Assembly: GCA_028822985.1 (NCBI GenBank)
Contig: JAPKCK010000004.1
Span: 1-64,000, forward strand
Source: Aquiluna sp.
GTDB lineage: Bacteria; Actinomycetota; Actinomycetes; Actinomycetales; Microbacteriaceae
Direction of reading: 5' to 3'
Length of the DNA: 64,000 nt
Each line of letters opens with the position of its first letter. Within the stretch, counting starts at the first letter, position 1. Below the pieces are notes generated by a model, which was given only the letters and a program-made list of their open reading frames with translations, had not been told where the DNA came from and searched no databases. Position numbers and translations under genes: made by a program. Of this stretch, positions 40,044 through 49,699 are shown one piece after another.

Positions 40044-41231
40044 CTAGCCCTTCCAATTACTGTTTTCCCAAACCACGCTGCCGCCCATACCGAGGCCGAT
40101 GCACATGGTGGTGAGGCCGAAGCGAACTTCTGGGTGCTCTTCAAACTGCTTAGCAAGTTGATTCATTAGCCGCACGCCGCTTGAGGCAAGCGGGTGGCCA
40201 AACGCGATTGCTCCGCCATATTTATTTACTCGTGCGTCGTCGTCTGCAATCCCGAAGTGGTCTAAAAATGACAGCACTTGGACCGCAAAGGCCTCGTTGA
40301 TTTCAAACAGACCGATGTCTTCGATTTTTAGCCCGGCTTTTTCAAGAGCTTTTTCGGTGGCTGGAATTGGGCCGATGCCCATGATCTCTGGCGCTACACC
40401 CGCAAAGCCAAAGGAAACGAGCTTCATTTTTGGCTTTAGACCGTGCTTAGCCAAAGCTCGCTCACCAGCCAAAAGCGCAACTGTCGCGCCATCGGTTAGT
40501 GGAGAAGCGTTGCCGGCGGTTACTTTTCCGTGAGCACGGAAAGGGGTTTTGAGCCCCTGCATGCCCTCGATCGTTGACTCCGGTCGCATGAGCTCATCTT
40601 GTGAAACTAGGGACCAACCGGCATCGCTGCCAGCCGAGACCGATATCAAATCCGGCTGAATTTTATTGTCCTTATAGGCTCTGGCCGCCTTTTGCTGAGA
40701 TGAGACCGCGAACGCGTCTGCTCTGTCTTTTGTCAGCGCTGGAAAACGATCGTGAATTTTCTCGGCTGTGCAACCCATGTTTAGGGCGTCTGGACTAACT
40801 AGCTTTTCAGACAGAAACCTAGGGTTTGGGTCTGCATCGAAGCCCATTGGGTGTCGACCCATGTGCTCAACACCACCGGCCAAGACAAGGTCATATGCGC
40901 CGATTCCGATTGAGCTTCCGGTCGTGGTTACAGCAGTCATTGCTCCGGCACACATCCGATCTATGGCAAAACCGGGAACGCTTTCTGGAAGACCAGCCAA
41001 GATGCTAGCCGTTCGGCCAATAGTTAGGCCTTGATCGCCCTGCTGGGTGGTGGCCGCGATTGCTACGTCGTCGATTGCTGCGCGGTCTAAGTCTGGGTGT
41101 CGCTCCAAAAGACCGATCATCGCCTTCACGATTAGGTCATCGGCTCGGGTGTTCCAGTAAACCCCCTTCTCGCCAGCTTTTCCGAATGGGGTTCTGACTC
41201 CGTCTACGAAGTAGACATCTTGAGGTTGCAT
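40044..41231 (-). CDS. fadA: Acetyl-CoA C-acyltransferase (thiolase)
   Basis: DRMCAGAMTAV, NEAFAVQVL, GGAIAFGHPLASSGVR, TMCIGLGMGGS. Confidence 0.94.
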   Translation of the reverse strand: MQPQDVYFVDGVRTPFGKAGEKGVYWNTRADDLIVKAMIGLLERHPDLDRAAIDDVAIAATTQQGDQGLTIGRTASILAGLPESVPGFAIDRMCAGAMTAVTTTGSSIGIGAYDLVLAGGVEHMGRHPMGFDADPNPRFLSEKLVSPDALNMGCTAEKIHDRFPALTKDRADAFAVSSQQKAARAYKDNKIQPDLISVSAGSDAGWSLVSQDELMRPESTIEGMQGLKTPFRAHGKVTAGNASPLTDGATVALLAGERALAKHGLKPKMKLVSFGFAGVAPEIMGIGPIPATEKALEKAGLKIEDIGLFEINEAFAVQVLSFLDHFGIADDDARVNKYGGAIAFGHPLASSGVRLMNQLAKQFEEHPEVRFGLTTMCIGLGMGGSVVWENSNWKG

Positions 41232-43195
41232 TATTTCCTAACTAATTGCGAGCGTGTTGCTTGTCGTTCCTTCTCATCCGCGGCCAAAGTAGTGCGGACC
41301 AGACCTGGTGTTAGCAAGAATGCGTCAACCAGGCTCTCGGCGTGAGGCCTTAGTCTTGGCAACAGTCTGGTGTCGATATATTCAGTTATTGCCTCGGCTC
41401 GCGAGGAAGATAGTCGGCCGTTGATCAAGTACCAGGACAAGTTCTCTTCCAAAACACTGAAACCATAGAGGTCTCTTAGCCAAGTCAGAATTTGCTTGGA
41501 GTCTTCATCCTCAATTGTCTTTAGGGCTGACGTAAATGCCTCCCACAGGATTAGTTCGCCATGTGCTTTTGCCGCAAGAATCAGATCATTCTGATAGCGG
41601 TTAAACAGCTCAGCTTGCTTTTGAGCATTTTTGGGGCCAGAGTGCTTCAGGTTGTTTGCCAGCTTCGCAACCATGGTGTGGACTCGGTCGGTCAAAAGCT
41701 GTTGCTGGTGATCTTCTTCCTTCACGTAGCCAACTGAACGAGCGGTGGAGCCAAAGTCAACCATCTTCTGAGCGAGACCCCTTAGGCCGCCGCGATTAAT
41801 TGTCGCCTCTCCAACTTGGCCGGCAACATAGCTTGCAAGGGTTCCAAAATCAGGGGACTTGAAGGCTTTTGCGTAGTCGCCCAAGAGGCGCTTGGCCACA
41901 AGCTGAAGCATGACATTATTGTCGCCTTCAAAAGTGACATAAACATCGAGGTCTGCTCGAAGTCCCGTCAATCGGTGTTCGGCCATAAAGCCCTGACCAC
42001 CGCATGCCTCGCGGCATTCTTGAACGGTCTCTAGCGCATACCAAGAACTGAGTGCCTTGGAAGCTGCGGCTACGGTTTCAAGATCCTGTCTTGACTCATC
42101 GGTGTCGTTTTCACCGGTAAAGACAGCGTGGAATTGGTCAAGAAGTTCCTGGTGGGTAAAGACTTGGGCATAGGTTCTAGCCAAAAGCGGCAAAAGCCTG
42201 CGCTGGTGACGTCCATAATCCATGATGGTTTTTTCTTCACCATCTGGTCCTGGAAACTGTTTGCGCTCAAGCGAATATCTTATGGCAATGTCTAGGGCAA
42301 GCTTCTGAGCGTTGACAACGCCGCCGGTGAGAGAGACTCTCCCTTGAACCAAAGCGCCGAGCTGAGTAAAGAATCTTCTTCCGGACGATTCGATAACCGA
42401 GGTGTAAACACCGTCTTCGCTTACGTCTGCGTATCGGTTTAGAAGGTTTGTCCGTGGAACTCTGACGCTATCGAAATACAATCTTCCGTTGTCAATTCCG
42501 TTTAGACCGCCCTTTAAGCCGTCATCTTCACTGCCAACCCCGGGCAAGAGCTTGCCGCGCTTGCGAATCGGAACGTAGAAGGCATGGACACCGTGCTTTT
42601 CACCGCCGGTGTAAAGCTGTGCAAACACAACCGCAGCGTGACCGTGGAGTGCTGCGTTTCCCAAGTAATCCTTGTAGCTGTGTCGATCCGGTGTGTGGAT
42701 AACAAACTCTTTAGTGTCGGCGTCGTAGGTGGCAGTTGTTCCAATCGATGCCACGTCAGAGCCATGTCCAGTCTCGGTCATCGCGAAGGCCCCGGGAATC
42801 TCGGTACTAACGGCACTGCCTAAAAAGGTCTTGTGGTGATATTCGGTTCCTAGATACAAAATCGCAGAACTGAACAATCCGTACTGGACGCCGTATTTAA
42901 TCTGCAACGAAGGATCCGCAAAAACCAGCTCTTCGAAACTAGAAAGCGAGGCTCCAGGATTCATGGATCCACCAAACTCAGCCTGAAAACCGTGCTGCGT
43001 TGCTCCGGCATCAACCAGGGTTCGAAGCTGCTTCAGAACTGTCTCTCGATGCTCAGCCATGGGCTGGCCCTCTTGTTTGAAAAGCTTGTGTTCCTCTATC
43101 ACCGAGCGGGTGTGACGACGAACGTCCGCCCACCTGCCAAGGATTCTTTCCCCGGTTGCCTCGACGTCTAGTTGAATGTCCTCATTGATATTCAT
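41231..43195 (-). CDS. Acyl-CoA dehydrogenase/oxidase-like flavoprotein
   Basis: AMTETGHGSDVASIGTTATYD, RKQFPGPDG, EACGGQGFMAEHRLTGLRADLDVYVTFEGDNNVM. Confidence 0.9.
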   Translation of the reverse strand: MNINEDIQLDVEATGERILGRWADVRRHTRSVIEEHKLFKQEGQPMAEHRETVLKQLRTLVDAGATQHGFQAEFGGSMNPGASLSSFEELVFADPSLQIKYGVQYGLFSSAILYLGTEYHHKTFLGSAVSTEIPGAFAMTETGHGSDVASIGTTATYDADTKEFVIHTPDRHSYKDYLGNAALHGHAAVVFAQLYTGGEKHGVHAFYVPIRKRGKLLPGVGSEDDGLKGGLNGIDNGRLYFDSVRVPRTNLLNRYADVSEDGVYTSVIESSGRRFFTQLGALVQGRVSLTGGVVNAQKLALDIAIRYSLERKQFPGPDGEEKTIMDYGRHQRRLLPLLARTYAQVFTHQELLDQFHAVFTGENDTDESRQDLETVAAASKALSSWYALETVQECREACGGQGFMAEHRLTGLRADLDVYVTFEGDNNVMLQLVAKRLLGDYAKAFKSPDFGTLASYVAGQVGEATINRGGLRGLAQKMVDFGSTARSVGYVKEEDHQQQLLTDRVHTMVAKLANNLKHSGPKNAQKQAELFNRYQNDLILAAKAHGELILWEAFTSALKTIEDEDSKQILTWLRDLYGFSVLEENLSWYLINGRLSSSRAEAITEYIDTRLLPRLRPHAESLVDAFLLTPGLVRTTLAADEKERQATRSQLVRK

Positions 43196-43352
43196 TTCTC
43201 ACCTCAGCCTCTAGTAAAGGACAGAATCACACTCTCGCCAAGAGGTGTTTAGAAACTTTGTGACTGCGCACAATCCGCGTCATTTGATGATTTGTTTATT
43301 TAGAGCTTTCCTACAAAAAGAGCATGCGCTTTTGCTTTATAACTAACAAGAA

Positions 43353-44132
43353 CTAATTACCCTCAAACTTGGCGGGCTGCTTGGTCATGAACGCCTCAAT
43401 GCCTCTTGCAACGTCTTTTGTCTGCATCAGGGAGGCTAGCCTCTGAAACACCTGCTTTTTTTCTTGCTCCGAATCGATTGCTCTTGCCGAGGCAAGTGTG
43501 GCCTGCACAGCAAGCGGTGCCTGGCTGGAAACTCGTTTGGCGATTTCCAGAGCTTTATTAAACTCTTCGCCGGGTTCGCAAACTTGAGTTACTAAGTTCA
43601 TGGCTAGCGCCTGCTGGGCATCAAAGCTGTCTCCGGTTAGTAAATAACGCATGGCATTTGCGTGTCCCGCGACTGCCGGAAACCTTATGGTTCCTCCGCC
43701 AAAAGGCATGATGCCCCGACTAACTTCTAGCTGAGCAAATCTTGAGTCGGTTGCCGCGACTACAACATCGCTTGCCAAAGCTAATTCCACTCCCAGGGTG
43801 AAGCAAGTCCCCCTAGTTGCCATAACCACTGGCTTTGAAACCTGTTTGGTTGTGATTCCCCAGGGGTCCAACCCGCCCTCCGGGACCATGTGAAGCTTGC
43901 CTGCGGCAAGCTTTGGCCCAACATCTTGCAAATCGAGACCAGCGGTGAAGTGGTCGCCGTGGGCGAAGACCAAACCAACTCTTAGATTGTGGTCGGTATC
44001 AAGCTTGCCGTAGGCAAGTGACAGTTCGCGAAGCATCTGCTCGTCCGCAGCGTTTAGCTTCTCGGGGCGATTCAGGCCAATAAGTAAAATGTGCCCTTGG
44101 GTTTCTAGAGTAATTCTGGTCATCGTCGACAT
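43353..44132 (-). CDS. Enoyl-CoA hydratase/isomerase (crotonase) family protein
   Basis: LNRPEKLNAADEQML, ATRGTCFTLGVELALASDVVVAA. Confidence 0.9.
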   Translation of the reverse strand: MSTMTRITLETQGHILLIGLNRPEKLNAADEQMLRELSLAYGKLDTDHNLRVGLVFAHGDHFTAGLDLQDVGPKLAAGKLHMVPEGGLDPWGITTKQVSKPVVMATRGTCFTLGVELALASDVVVAATDSRFAQLEVSRGIMPFGGGTIRFPAVAGHANAMRYLLTGDSFDAQQALAMNLVTQVCEPGEEFNKALEIAKRVSSQAPLAVQATLASARAIDSEQEKKQVFQRLASLMQTKDVARGIEAFMTKQPAKFEGN

Positions 44133-44249
44133 GGCTCAAAGATTAGACGCTGTTAGTCCAGTTGCGCCAATATCTGGTTCAAATACTGCAAAGGGATTTG
44201 GTGTTTGTCCGCCCTGAGTCCAGCCGTTTACATGCGTCGGACACGATAA

Positions 44250-44501
44250 CTAGCGGCGTTTTCCGTTTGGCAAAGTGAGGATTATCGAGCCGATAATTAG
44301 GCCCATTAGTGGAACTATGCCCAGGGCCCAGCTAATGCTTATGCCGAAGATGGCCGCGAACCCGGTGAAGGCATTAAAGACCATTGCTATCCAAGGCTTT
44401 AGCCTTTTGCGCCTCGATAAAACGGCCAGAAGTATGTTGATTACCGCCACGCCTCCCAATAGAACAAGGATGGTTGCAACTAGTGCCGCTAGATCTTCCA
44501 T
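44250..44501 (-). CDS. Small membrane protein, unknown
   Basis: Two hydrophobic segments; basic C-terminus. Confidence 0.6.
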   Translation of the reverse strand: MEDLAALVATILVLLGGVAVINILLAVLSRRKRLKPWIAMVFNAFTGFAAIFGISISWALGIVPLMGLIIGSIILTLPNGKRR

Positions 44502-44526
44502 AGCTAATTATCTCAAGTGATTGCGA

Positions 44527-44769
44527 CTAGAGGTTCGCGGATTTTTTCGCCTTCCGGCTGGACATCCAAAGCCAAAAAAACAAAATTAGGAGCCCCAATA
44601 AAGAGGAGCTCAGTCCAAAAGTAGCTAGGCCGAGCGCCCAGAACTCCTCGACCAGAAAGCCTTTGTCATCGACGTAATTTGGAGAGAGGTTGTAATAAAG
44701 AATCAGCAGAACAGACATCGACGTGGTCACACCGAGTGCCCTGAATAAAATCTTCTGTCCTGTATTCAT
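44527..44769 (-). CDS. Small membrane protein, unknown
   Basis: Two hydrophobic segments; basic C-terminus. Confidence 0.6.
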   Translation of the reverse strand: MNTGQKILFRALGVTTSMSVLLILYYNLSPNYVDDKGFLVEEFWALGLATFGLSSSLLGLLILFFWLWMSSRKAKKSANL

Positions 44770-44830
44770 GATCGGAAGCCTAGCTGCGACAAAGTAAGCA
44801 ACTAATTCAGAACTCGCGTAACATTCAAGG

Positions 44831-45523
44831 ATGCTTAGCTATGAAAATTGGAAACAACTAACCCAGTCCAGACGATCCACCAGAGACTTCCTGGACTCAC
44901 CCATCGAACCAGGTGTTCTAACCGAAATTCTCTCCGACGGCCTCACTGCACCCAGCTGGTCGAACACGAGGCCCTTTGTAGTGGCGGTTGCCGAAGGTGA
45001 GCAGCGCGATCGAATAAGTAAACGTCTGATCGCTAGGTTGCGGGAATCGACTGAGCTTCCAAACCTAGGAGCCAAGCCGGACTTTACACACGAGATTCCC
45101 TATCCAAAGGGACTTGATGAGCGAAGCCAAGCCGTTGGAAAAGGCATCTACGACACCCTAGGCATTGACAGAAAAGACACGGCCGCAAGATTTAGCTTCT
45201 TAGAACGAAACTACGAGTTCTTTGGCGCACCAACAGCACTGTTCTTTTTCACACACCGCGGCCTAGACCAGTTCGGAACGCTCGATCTTGGACTGTTTAT
45301 GGAGAACGTGATGCTGGCGGCCAACGCAAAAGGGTTAGGGACTTGTGCCCAGGGCTACCTGGGTGGACACCCTGACATTATTCGCTCTGAATTTGAAGTT
45401 AGTGATGACTACGCGTTAGTTTGCGGGATGTCGATCGGATACCCATCCGAACACCCCATCAATGGCTGGCACGCGGAAAGACTCCCGATAACCGACTTGC
45501 TTCTCAGCCCCAAAAACCACTGA
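44831..45523 (+). CDS. Nitroreductase family protein
   Basis: RRSTRDFLDSPIEPGVLTEILSDGLTAPSWSNTRPF; MENVMLAANAKGLGTCAQG. Confidence 0.9.
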   Translation: MLSYENWKQLTQSRRSTRDFLDSPIEPGVLTEILSDGLTAPSWSNTRPFVVAVAEGEQRDRISKRLIARLRESTELPNLGAKPDFTHEIPYPKGLDERSQAVGKGIYDTLGIDRKDTAARFSFLERNYEFFGAPTALFFFTHRGLDQFGTLDLGLFMENVMLAANAKGLGTCAQGYLGGHPDIIRSEFEVSDDYALVCGMSIGYPSEHPINGWHAERLPITDLLLSPKNH

Positions 45524-45652
45524 CCGCATTTATGCGCCCAGTGTGAACATTGGCTAAACGCTGGAATGTAAGTCGTGGCTGTCGGTTGCAATGAATATAC
45601 GTCCCGAGACTTTCGTTCCGTATTCCATTCAGATCGAAACATTGAGGAAATC

Positions 45653-46093
45653 ATGACAGACAAGAACATAGTTGAAGTAGCAGTCGAAGCGGGAACTTTC
45701 ACCACTCTTGCAGCAGCACTGGGCGCAGCTGACCTAGTAGCAACCCTGCAGAGCGAAGGACCTTTCACAGTCTTCGCACCAACAGACGATGCCTTTGCGG
45801 CCCTTCCAGAGGGTCTAGTAGCAGCACTATTGCTACCAGAAAACGTAGACGCCCTAAAGTCAATCCTGACCTACCACGTAGTGTCCGGTCAGGTTCATGC
45901 CGCAGACGTCACCACCGGTGATGTTCCAACAGTCGAGGGCTCAACAATGGCCGTTGACACATCTGACGGCGTAGTTATCAACGGCACCGCCAAGGTAACT
46001 GCAACCGACATCGCAGCTTCAAACGGTGTTATCCACGTAATCGACGCAGTACTAGTTCCAGCAGGCGTCGACGCAGCAGCATTGCTTGCGTAA
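45653..46093 (+). CDS. Fasciclin (FAS1) domain protein without a recognisable signal peptide
   Basis: [44 protein letters not shown] after GAGGAAATC. Confidence 0.88.
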   Translation: MTDKNIVEVAVEAGTFTTLAAALGAADLVATLQSEGPFTVFAPTDDAFAALPEGLVAALLLPENVDALKSILTYHVVSGQVHAADVTTGDVPTVEGSTMAVDTSDGVVINGTAKVTATDIAASNGVIHVIDAVLVPAGVDAAALLA

Positions 46094-46113
46094 TTCGTAA
46101 CTAAGTTACAACG

Positions 46114-46145
46114 GAAGAACCAGGGAGAGATCCCTGGTTCTTCTA
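46114..46145 (+). terminator. Terminator of the first fasciclin gene
   Basis: gaagaaccagggagagatccctggttcttc. Confidence 0.75.
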
Positions 46146-46382
46146 TTTAACCGGGCTTGCGAGACAAGAAACCCCCGCCAGACAGATTCGCCTTTCTGTC
46201 CTCCTTACCACAGCCCTTCCCCTGGAATTTACTGAGACTGCATTGCCAGTCTTCTCCTAGAAATAACTCAGTCAATTGCCACCGCGCTACCACGGAACTC
46301 AAATTTTCGATTGTTAACCTTTGAGAGCGTTTCGGGACTTTCGAAGCGCTTTGACCCAACACCCGAGAAAAATCGAGGCACG

Positions 46383-46961
46383 ATGAGAAAAAACAGACTT
46401 ACCGCCCTAGCTGGAATCGCAGTCGCGGCCCTAGTGCTCACTGGATGCGCACCCGCAGATGAGGTTGCAGAGCCAACGGAGACCACCGAAGAAGCTCAGG
46501 TCGATGAGGCCATGACCGAAGAAACGCTGGGAAACATTGTTGAGGTAGCGGTTGGAGCCGGAACCTTTACAACTCTGGCCGCCGCACTTGGCGCAGCTGA
46601 CTTGGTAACGACACTTCAGGGTGAAGGTCCGTTCACTGTCTTTGCACCAACTGATGACGCCTTTGCGGCACTGCCAGCTGGTCTTCTCGACGCACTACTT
46701 CTACCTGAGAACCTAGCTGTCCTTCAGTCAATCCTGACCTACCACGTTGTGGCTGGTGAGGTTTACGCCGCTGATGTTACGACCGGTGACGTGACAACAG
46801 TTGAAGGCTCGACCTTCGCGGTTGACACATCTAATGGTGTTGTAATCAACGGCACTGCAAACGTCACGGCTACCGACATAATGGCCTCCAATGGAGTTAT
46901 CCATGTCATCGACGCAGTCATCCTCCCACCAGGAGTTGACGTAGAAGCGCTGCTTGGCTAA
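46383..46961 (+). CDS. Fasciclin (FAS1) domain lipoprotein
   Basis: Lipobox LTGC plus a FAS1 domain closely similar to the upstream paralog. Confidence 0.92.
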   Translation: MRKNRLTALAGIAVAALVLTGCAPADEVAEPTETTEEAQVDEAMTEETLGNIVEVAVGAGTFTTLAAALGAADLVTTLQGEGPFTVFAPTDDAFAALPAGLLDALLLPENLAVLQSILTYHVVAGEVYAADVTTGDVTTVEGSTFAVDTSNGVVINGTANVTATDIMASNGVIHVIDAVILPPGVDVEALLG

Positions 46962-46980
46962 GAACCGAAAACGAACTGAA

Positions 46981-47012
46981 CTTCAGCCAGGGAGAGATCC
47001 CTGGCTGAAGTG
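46981..47012 (+). terminator. Terminator of the fasciclin lipoprotein gene
   Basis: cttcagccagggagagatccctggctgaag. Confidence 0.7.
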
Positions 47013-47040
47013 TTTAACGAGTATTTTCTGACGACGAGGG

Positions 47041-47214
47041 CTAGCCCTTGTCCTTTTTGGACTGAACGGACCACAGCCAAGCACCAACTCCCAGCACGGT
47101 GAGAGTTACTCCGGCAAGAGCGACCAGATAGGTGTTATCCGCATAGGAGTCGTAGGTAGAAACGATTCCAAAGAACAGAGCGGCGTAGGCCAGCAGTATC
47201 CACTTATTACTCAT
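47041..47214 (-). CDS. 57-aa two-TM small membrane protein, absent from the ORF track
   Basis: Manual translation: MSNKWILLAYAALFFGIVSTYDSYADNTYLVALAGVTLTVLGVGAWLWSVQSKKDKG*. Confidence 0.6.
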   Translation of the reverse strand: MSNKWILLAYAALFFGIVSTYDSYADNTYLVALAGVTLTVLGVGAWLWSVQSKKDKG

Positions 47215-47272
47215 GCGAAAAAGTCTAGCTGCCTGATTCTTGACTAGCGCTTTCCATTCGGAAACACCAGAG

Positions 47273-47836
47273 CTACGCGGTTGGAATCAACTCAGCCGCG
47301 CCGAACGAAACGCTAAAAGTCACGCACCATAACGAGATCGAAGAGACATCTGAAAGATTCAGGTCGAGGGGAATCTCGTAATTCTGATTCCCCTGGTTCC
47401 CTTTCATCGCCCCCAGGCTGGTGTACTTTCCATCATCAAACACCCGCCAACCCTCTTGGCCATCGAAGACGGGTGCATCAGTTAGCCAAACTTCGACCCT
47501 TGGCCCGTCACTGGTGTCTAGATTTTCAAGCCTAAGCACTCTGCTGCCATCTTCCAGCTGCAGAATCGTTACTTCCCCCGAGGTTTGATGCTCGTGAGAC
47601 ACCAAAACACCTTGCGAGAGAACGAGAGGATACTGAATCACCTCCGAAGGATCTTTGGTCTCCCGAGGCAGAGCGGTCGAGTTATCTGATGGGACTGCAG
47701 TGACCGTGGGGGCAGCTTCTTGAACTTCCGTGTCGATAAAGAGCTTCCATGGCTGAAAAAAATATGCGGCCACAGTTAGAAGCACAACTGCTAAAAGTGC
47801 AACGGGGACCAAGGCCTTGCCCTTTAAGAAATTCAT
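47273..47836 (-). CDS. DM13-domain membrane-anchored protein
   Basis: N-terminal TM anchor; GEVTILQLEDGSRVLRLENLDTSDGPRVEVWLTD...YEIPLDLNLSDVSSISLWCVTFSVSFGAAEL. Start set at MNFLKGK. Confidence 0.82.
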   Translation of the reverse strand: MNFLKGKALVPVALLAVVLLTVAAYFFQPWKLFIDTEVQEAAPTVTAVPSDNSTALPRETKDPSEVIQYPLVLSQGVLVSHEHQTSGEVTILQLEDGSRVLRLENLDTSDGPRVEVWLTDAPVFDGQEGWRVFDDGKYTSLGAMKGNQGNQNYEIPLDLNLSDVSSISLWCVTFSVSFGAAELIPTA

Positions 47837-47905
47837 ACGTAATTGTAAACAGGTGCAGGGGTGAGAAAAAAGAGCTGTCTCTGGTGGGTACTTCTGTTTT
47901 CCTGG

Positions 47906-47980
47906 GATAAGGGGAGTCTGTGTACCCCGCCAATTCAATGGTTCTAGACCTACGCTTTTGGAAATCAGACTATTTTTTCT
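47906..47980. repeat. tRNA-Ala 3'-end/arm repeat, copy D (degenerate)
   Basis: ataaggggagtctgtgtaccccgccaattcaatggttctagacctacgcttttggaaatcagactatttttt aligns with copy B. Confidence 0.65.
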
Positions 47981-48084
47981 TGTGGACATCACCGTTTGTT
48001 TGCCCGCCGCTATGTCCAGCTAAACTTATTTGGTTGAGCAGAGCCGGACGTGGTACTGCCATAAAACCAGACAGTCGGGAATTC

Positions 48085-48666
48085 ATGACTAAATTTAGAC
48101 TAGCCACAGTGGTTTTAGTTGCCTCCTTCTCGCTGATTGCTCCAGTGGCTTCGTTCGCCCACGTGAACGCACCACATGAGGCAGACTCCGACAAAATCCC
48201 CACAGTCTCCCTCGCCGTCAACAAGGATGAGATGGGGGGCTTCAATGTTCAAATTACCACCGAGAACTTCACTTGGGCACCTGAGAACGCCTCTCAGGCT
48301 CACGTTCCCGGAGAGGGCCATGCCCACATTTACGTTGACGGAATCAAGGTCGGCAGAGTTTACTCAAGCTGGTTTCACTTGGACACAGCGACCCTGGGCA
48401 TAACCCCAGGAGTTCACTCAGTCGAAGTGGATCTCAACGGCAACGACCATGGATCATACGTTGTCGACGGGGAAAAGATTCAAGCCGCCGCCGAGATTTT
48501 GGTTGACGCTACCCCCATGAGTGCAATGCCCCATGGGGAAGAAATGGCGGAGGGAAACTTGGTGCAAACTGATGAGGTGGGCTTGTTGCCCGTCTTGGGC
48601 ATTTCCCTGCTTGGAGCATTTCTTGCTGGGGGAGGATACCTCCTGGGCAGAAGGTCCCGCAGTTGA
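48085..48666 (+). CDS. Exported copper/metal-resistance-like (YtkA/CopC-like) protein with C-terminal TM
   Basis: Signal peptide; HVPGEGHAHIYVDGIKVGRVYSSWFHL; C-terminal TM and RRSRS anchor. Confidence 0.6.
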   Translation: MTKFRLATVVLVASFSLIAPVASFAHVNAPHEADSDKIPTVSLAVNKDEMGGFNVQITTENFTWAPENASQAHVPGEGHAHIYVDGIKVGRVYSSWFHLDTATLGITPGVHSVEVDLNGNDHGSYVVDGEKIQAAAEILVDATPMSAMPHGEEMAEGNLVQTDEVGLLPVLGISLLGAFLAGGGYLLGRRSRS

Positions 48667-48686
48667 ATAGGTAAACCTCCATGGCA

Positions 48687-48742
48687 TAAAAAACTCCCCC
48701 TATTTCTAGGAGGAGTTTTTTACTTCTTGGAGACTAGCTGGA
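48687..48742. repeat. Terminator + tRNA-Ala 3'-end remnant, copy E
   Basis: aaaaaactccccctatttctaggaggagttttttacttcttggagactagctggatcc parallels the terminator + tggagactaggggggtc of intact tRNA-Ala. Confidence 0.55.
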
Positions 48743-49135
48743 TCCACTCAGCCCCACATCGGCTTGTTTGGGGGGCTGTTTTTTGGAATTACAACTAAAA
48801 GATACAACTATTCTTCAGGCTGAAAAGAACCCCCAACCCGTGAGCCTGATGGTTCTCACCACCTGGTTGTGGTCAAAGAAGTAGCGTCGGCCACGCTGCG
48901 TCCACAAAGGACGCGTCGAAAAGGAAATCGCGACCATGATGTGCTGCACGTTCATCACCGCGGCCTATATCTTTGGCGACCGCGAGGCTATCGCCAGCCT
49001 GGCGTCCTCTCCCAATCACCTCACGGCGAAATCAAAACATGCCAAGTGATGTCGTAGCTACCGGGTTGATGTGATGGAGGTCGCCGGTAGTTATGGCAGC
49101 TCACCGCCACCCGATCTGTGAACGCACGAAAAACC

Positions 49136-49174
49136 GGATAGCTATTTCGTTCCATAGCTACCCGGTTCGTTTGC
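49136..49174. terminator. Probable terminator after the DoxX-like gene
   Basis: aaccggatagctatttcgttccatagctacccggtt hairpin. Confidence 0.5.
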
Positions 49175-49176
49175 TT

Positions 49177-49596
49177 CTAGCCAATTAGTGGCACGTCGAC
49201 CAGGGAGAGTAGGACCGCGGCAATCACCGACGCGGCAAAGAGTGACGTGTTCATTTTCCAGGTGTACTTGAATTCACCCCGCGCAATGTGAACGATTGCG
49301 GCAACAAGCATCGTCGAGGCCAGTCCAGCTGCTGCCGCCACCCCGACCAGGATGGCCCAGCCAAAGCCTGGGACGAAGTAGGCCGCGAGTGGGGCTAGAA
49401 CGATTCCGATGGCGCCAAGCAGTTCGAGCCACGCAATCAGTCGCACGACGCCGATAGGAAGGGGCTCAATCCAGCCAAACCCTGCGCCGAGCAGTGTGTC
49501 ACGAGAAGCTGTTGCCTTGAAGGACCCAGCCTTCCAGAAAGAAAATGCTGCGAATGCGGAGACTGCCAGCGCAGCAATAGCCAAAGCGACGTTCAT
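49177..49596 (-). CDS. DoxX-like four-TM membrane protein
   Basis: FSFWKAGSFKATASRDTLLGAGFGWIEPLPIGVVRLIAWLELLGAIGIVLAPL. Confidence 0.78.
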   Translation of the reverse strand: MNVALAIAALAVSAFAAFSFWKAGSFKATASRDTLLGAGFGWIEPLPIGVVRLIAWLELLGAIGIVLAPLAAYFVPGFGWAILVGVAAAAGLASTMLVAAIVHIARGEFKYTWKMNTSLFAASVIAAVLLSLVDVPLIG

Positions 49597-49652
49597 AGAA
49601 ATCAATACCTTTCAAAAAGTGTGTAGAGGCGACGCAAGAGCGCGACCTGATA

Positions 49653-49695
49653 AGTCAAGTGCCTCTTGACTAGTTTTGTCAAGTTATACTTGACA
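49653..49695. promoter_or_regulatory. Paired palindromic operators in the DoxX/regulator intergenic region
   Basis: AGTCAAG-tgcct-CTTGACT (49653-49671) and TGTCAAGT-TAT-ACTTGACA (49677-49695). Confidence 0.7.
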
Positions 49696-49699
49696 TGTT

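Noticed and set aside
44134-44249. Possible gene remnant in the gap between the crotonase and small membrane protein genes
   Set aside because: Minus-strand frames give short peptides (VIVSDACKRLDSGRTNTKSLCSI*) with stops and no family I can name; insufficient support.
48869-49057. 62-aa ORF in the track (MVKEVASATLRPQ...)
   Set aside because: Arg/His-rich translation typical of an out-of-frame reading of GC-rich DNA; a competing frame exists and neither is convincing.
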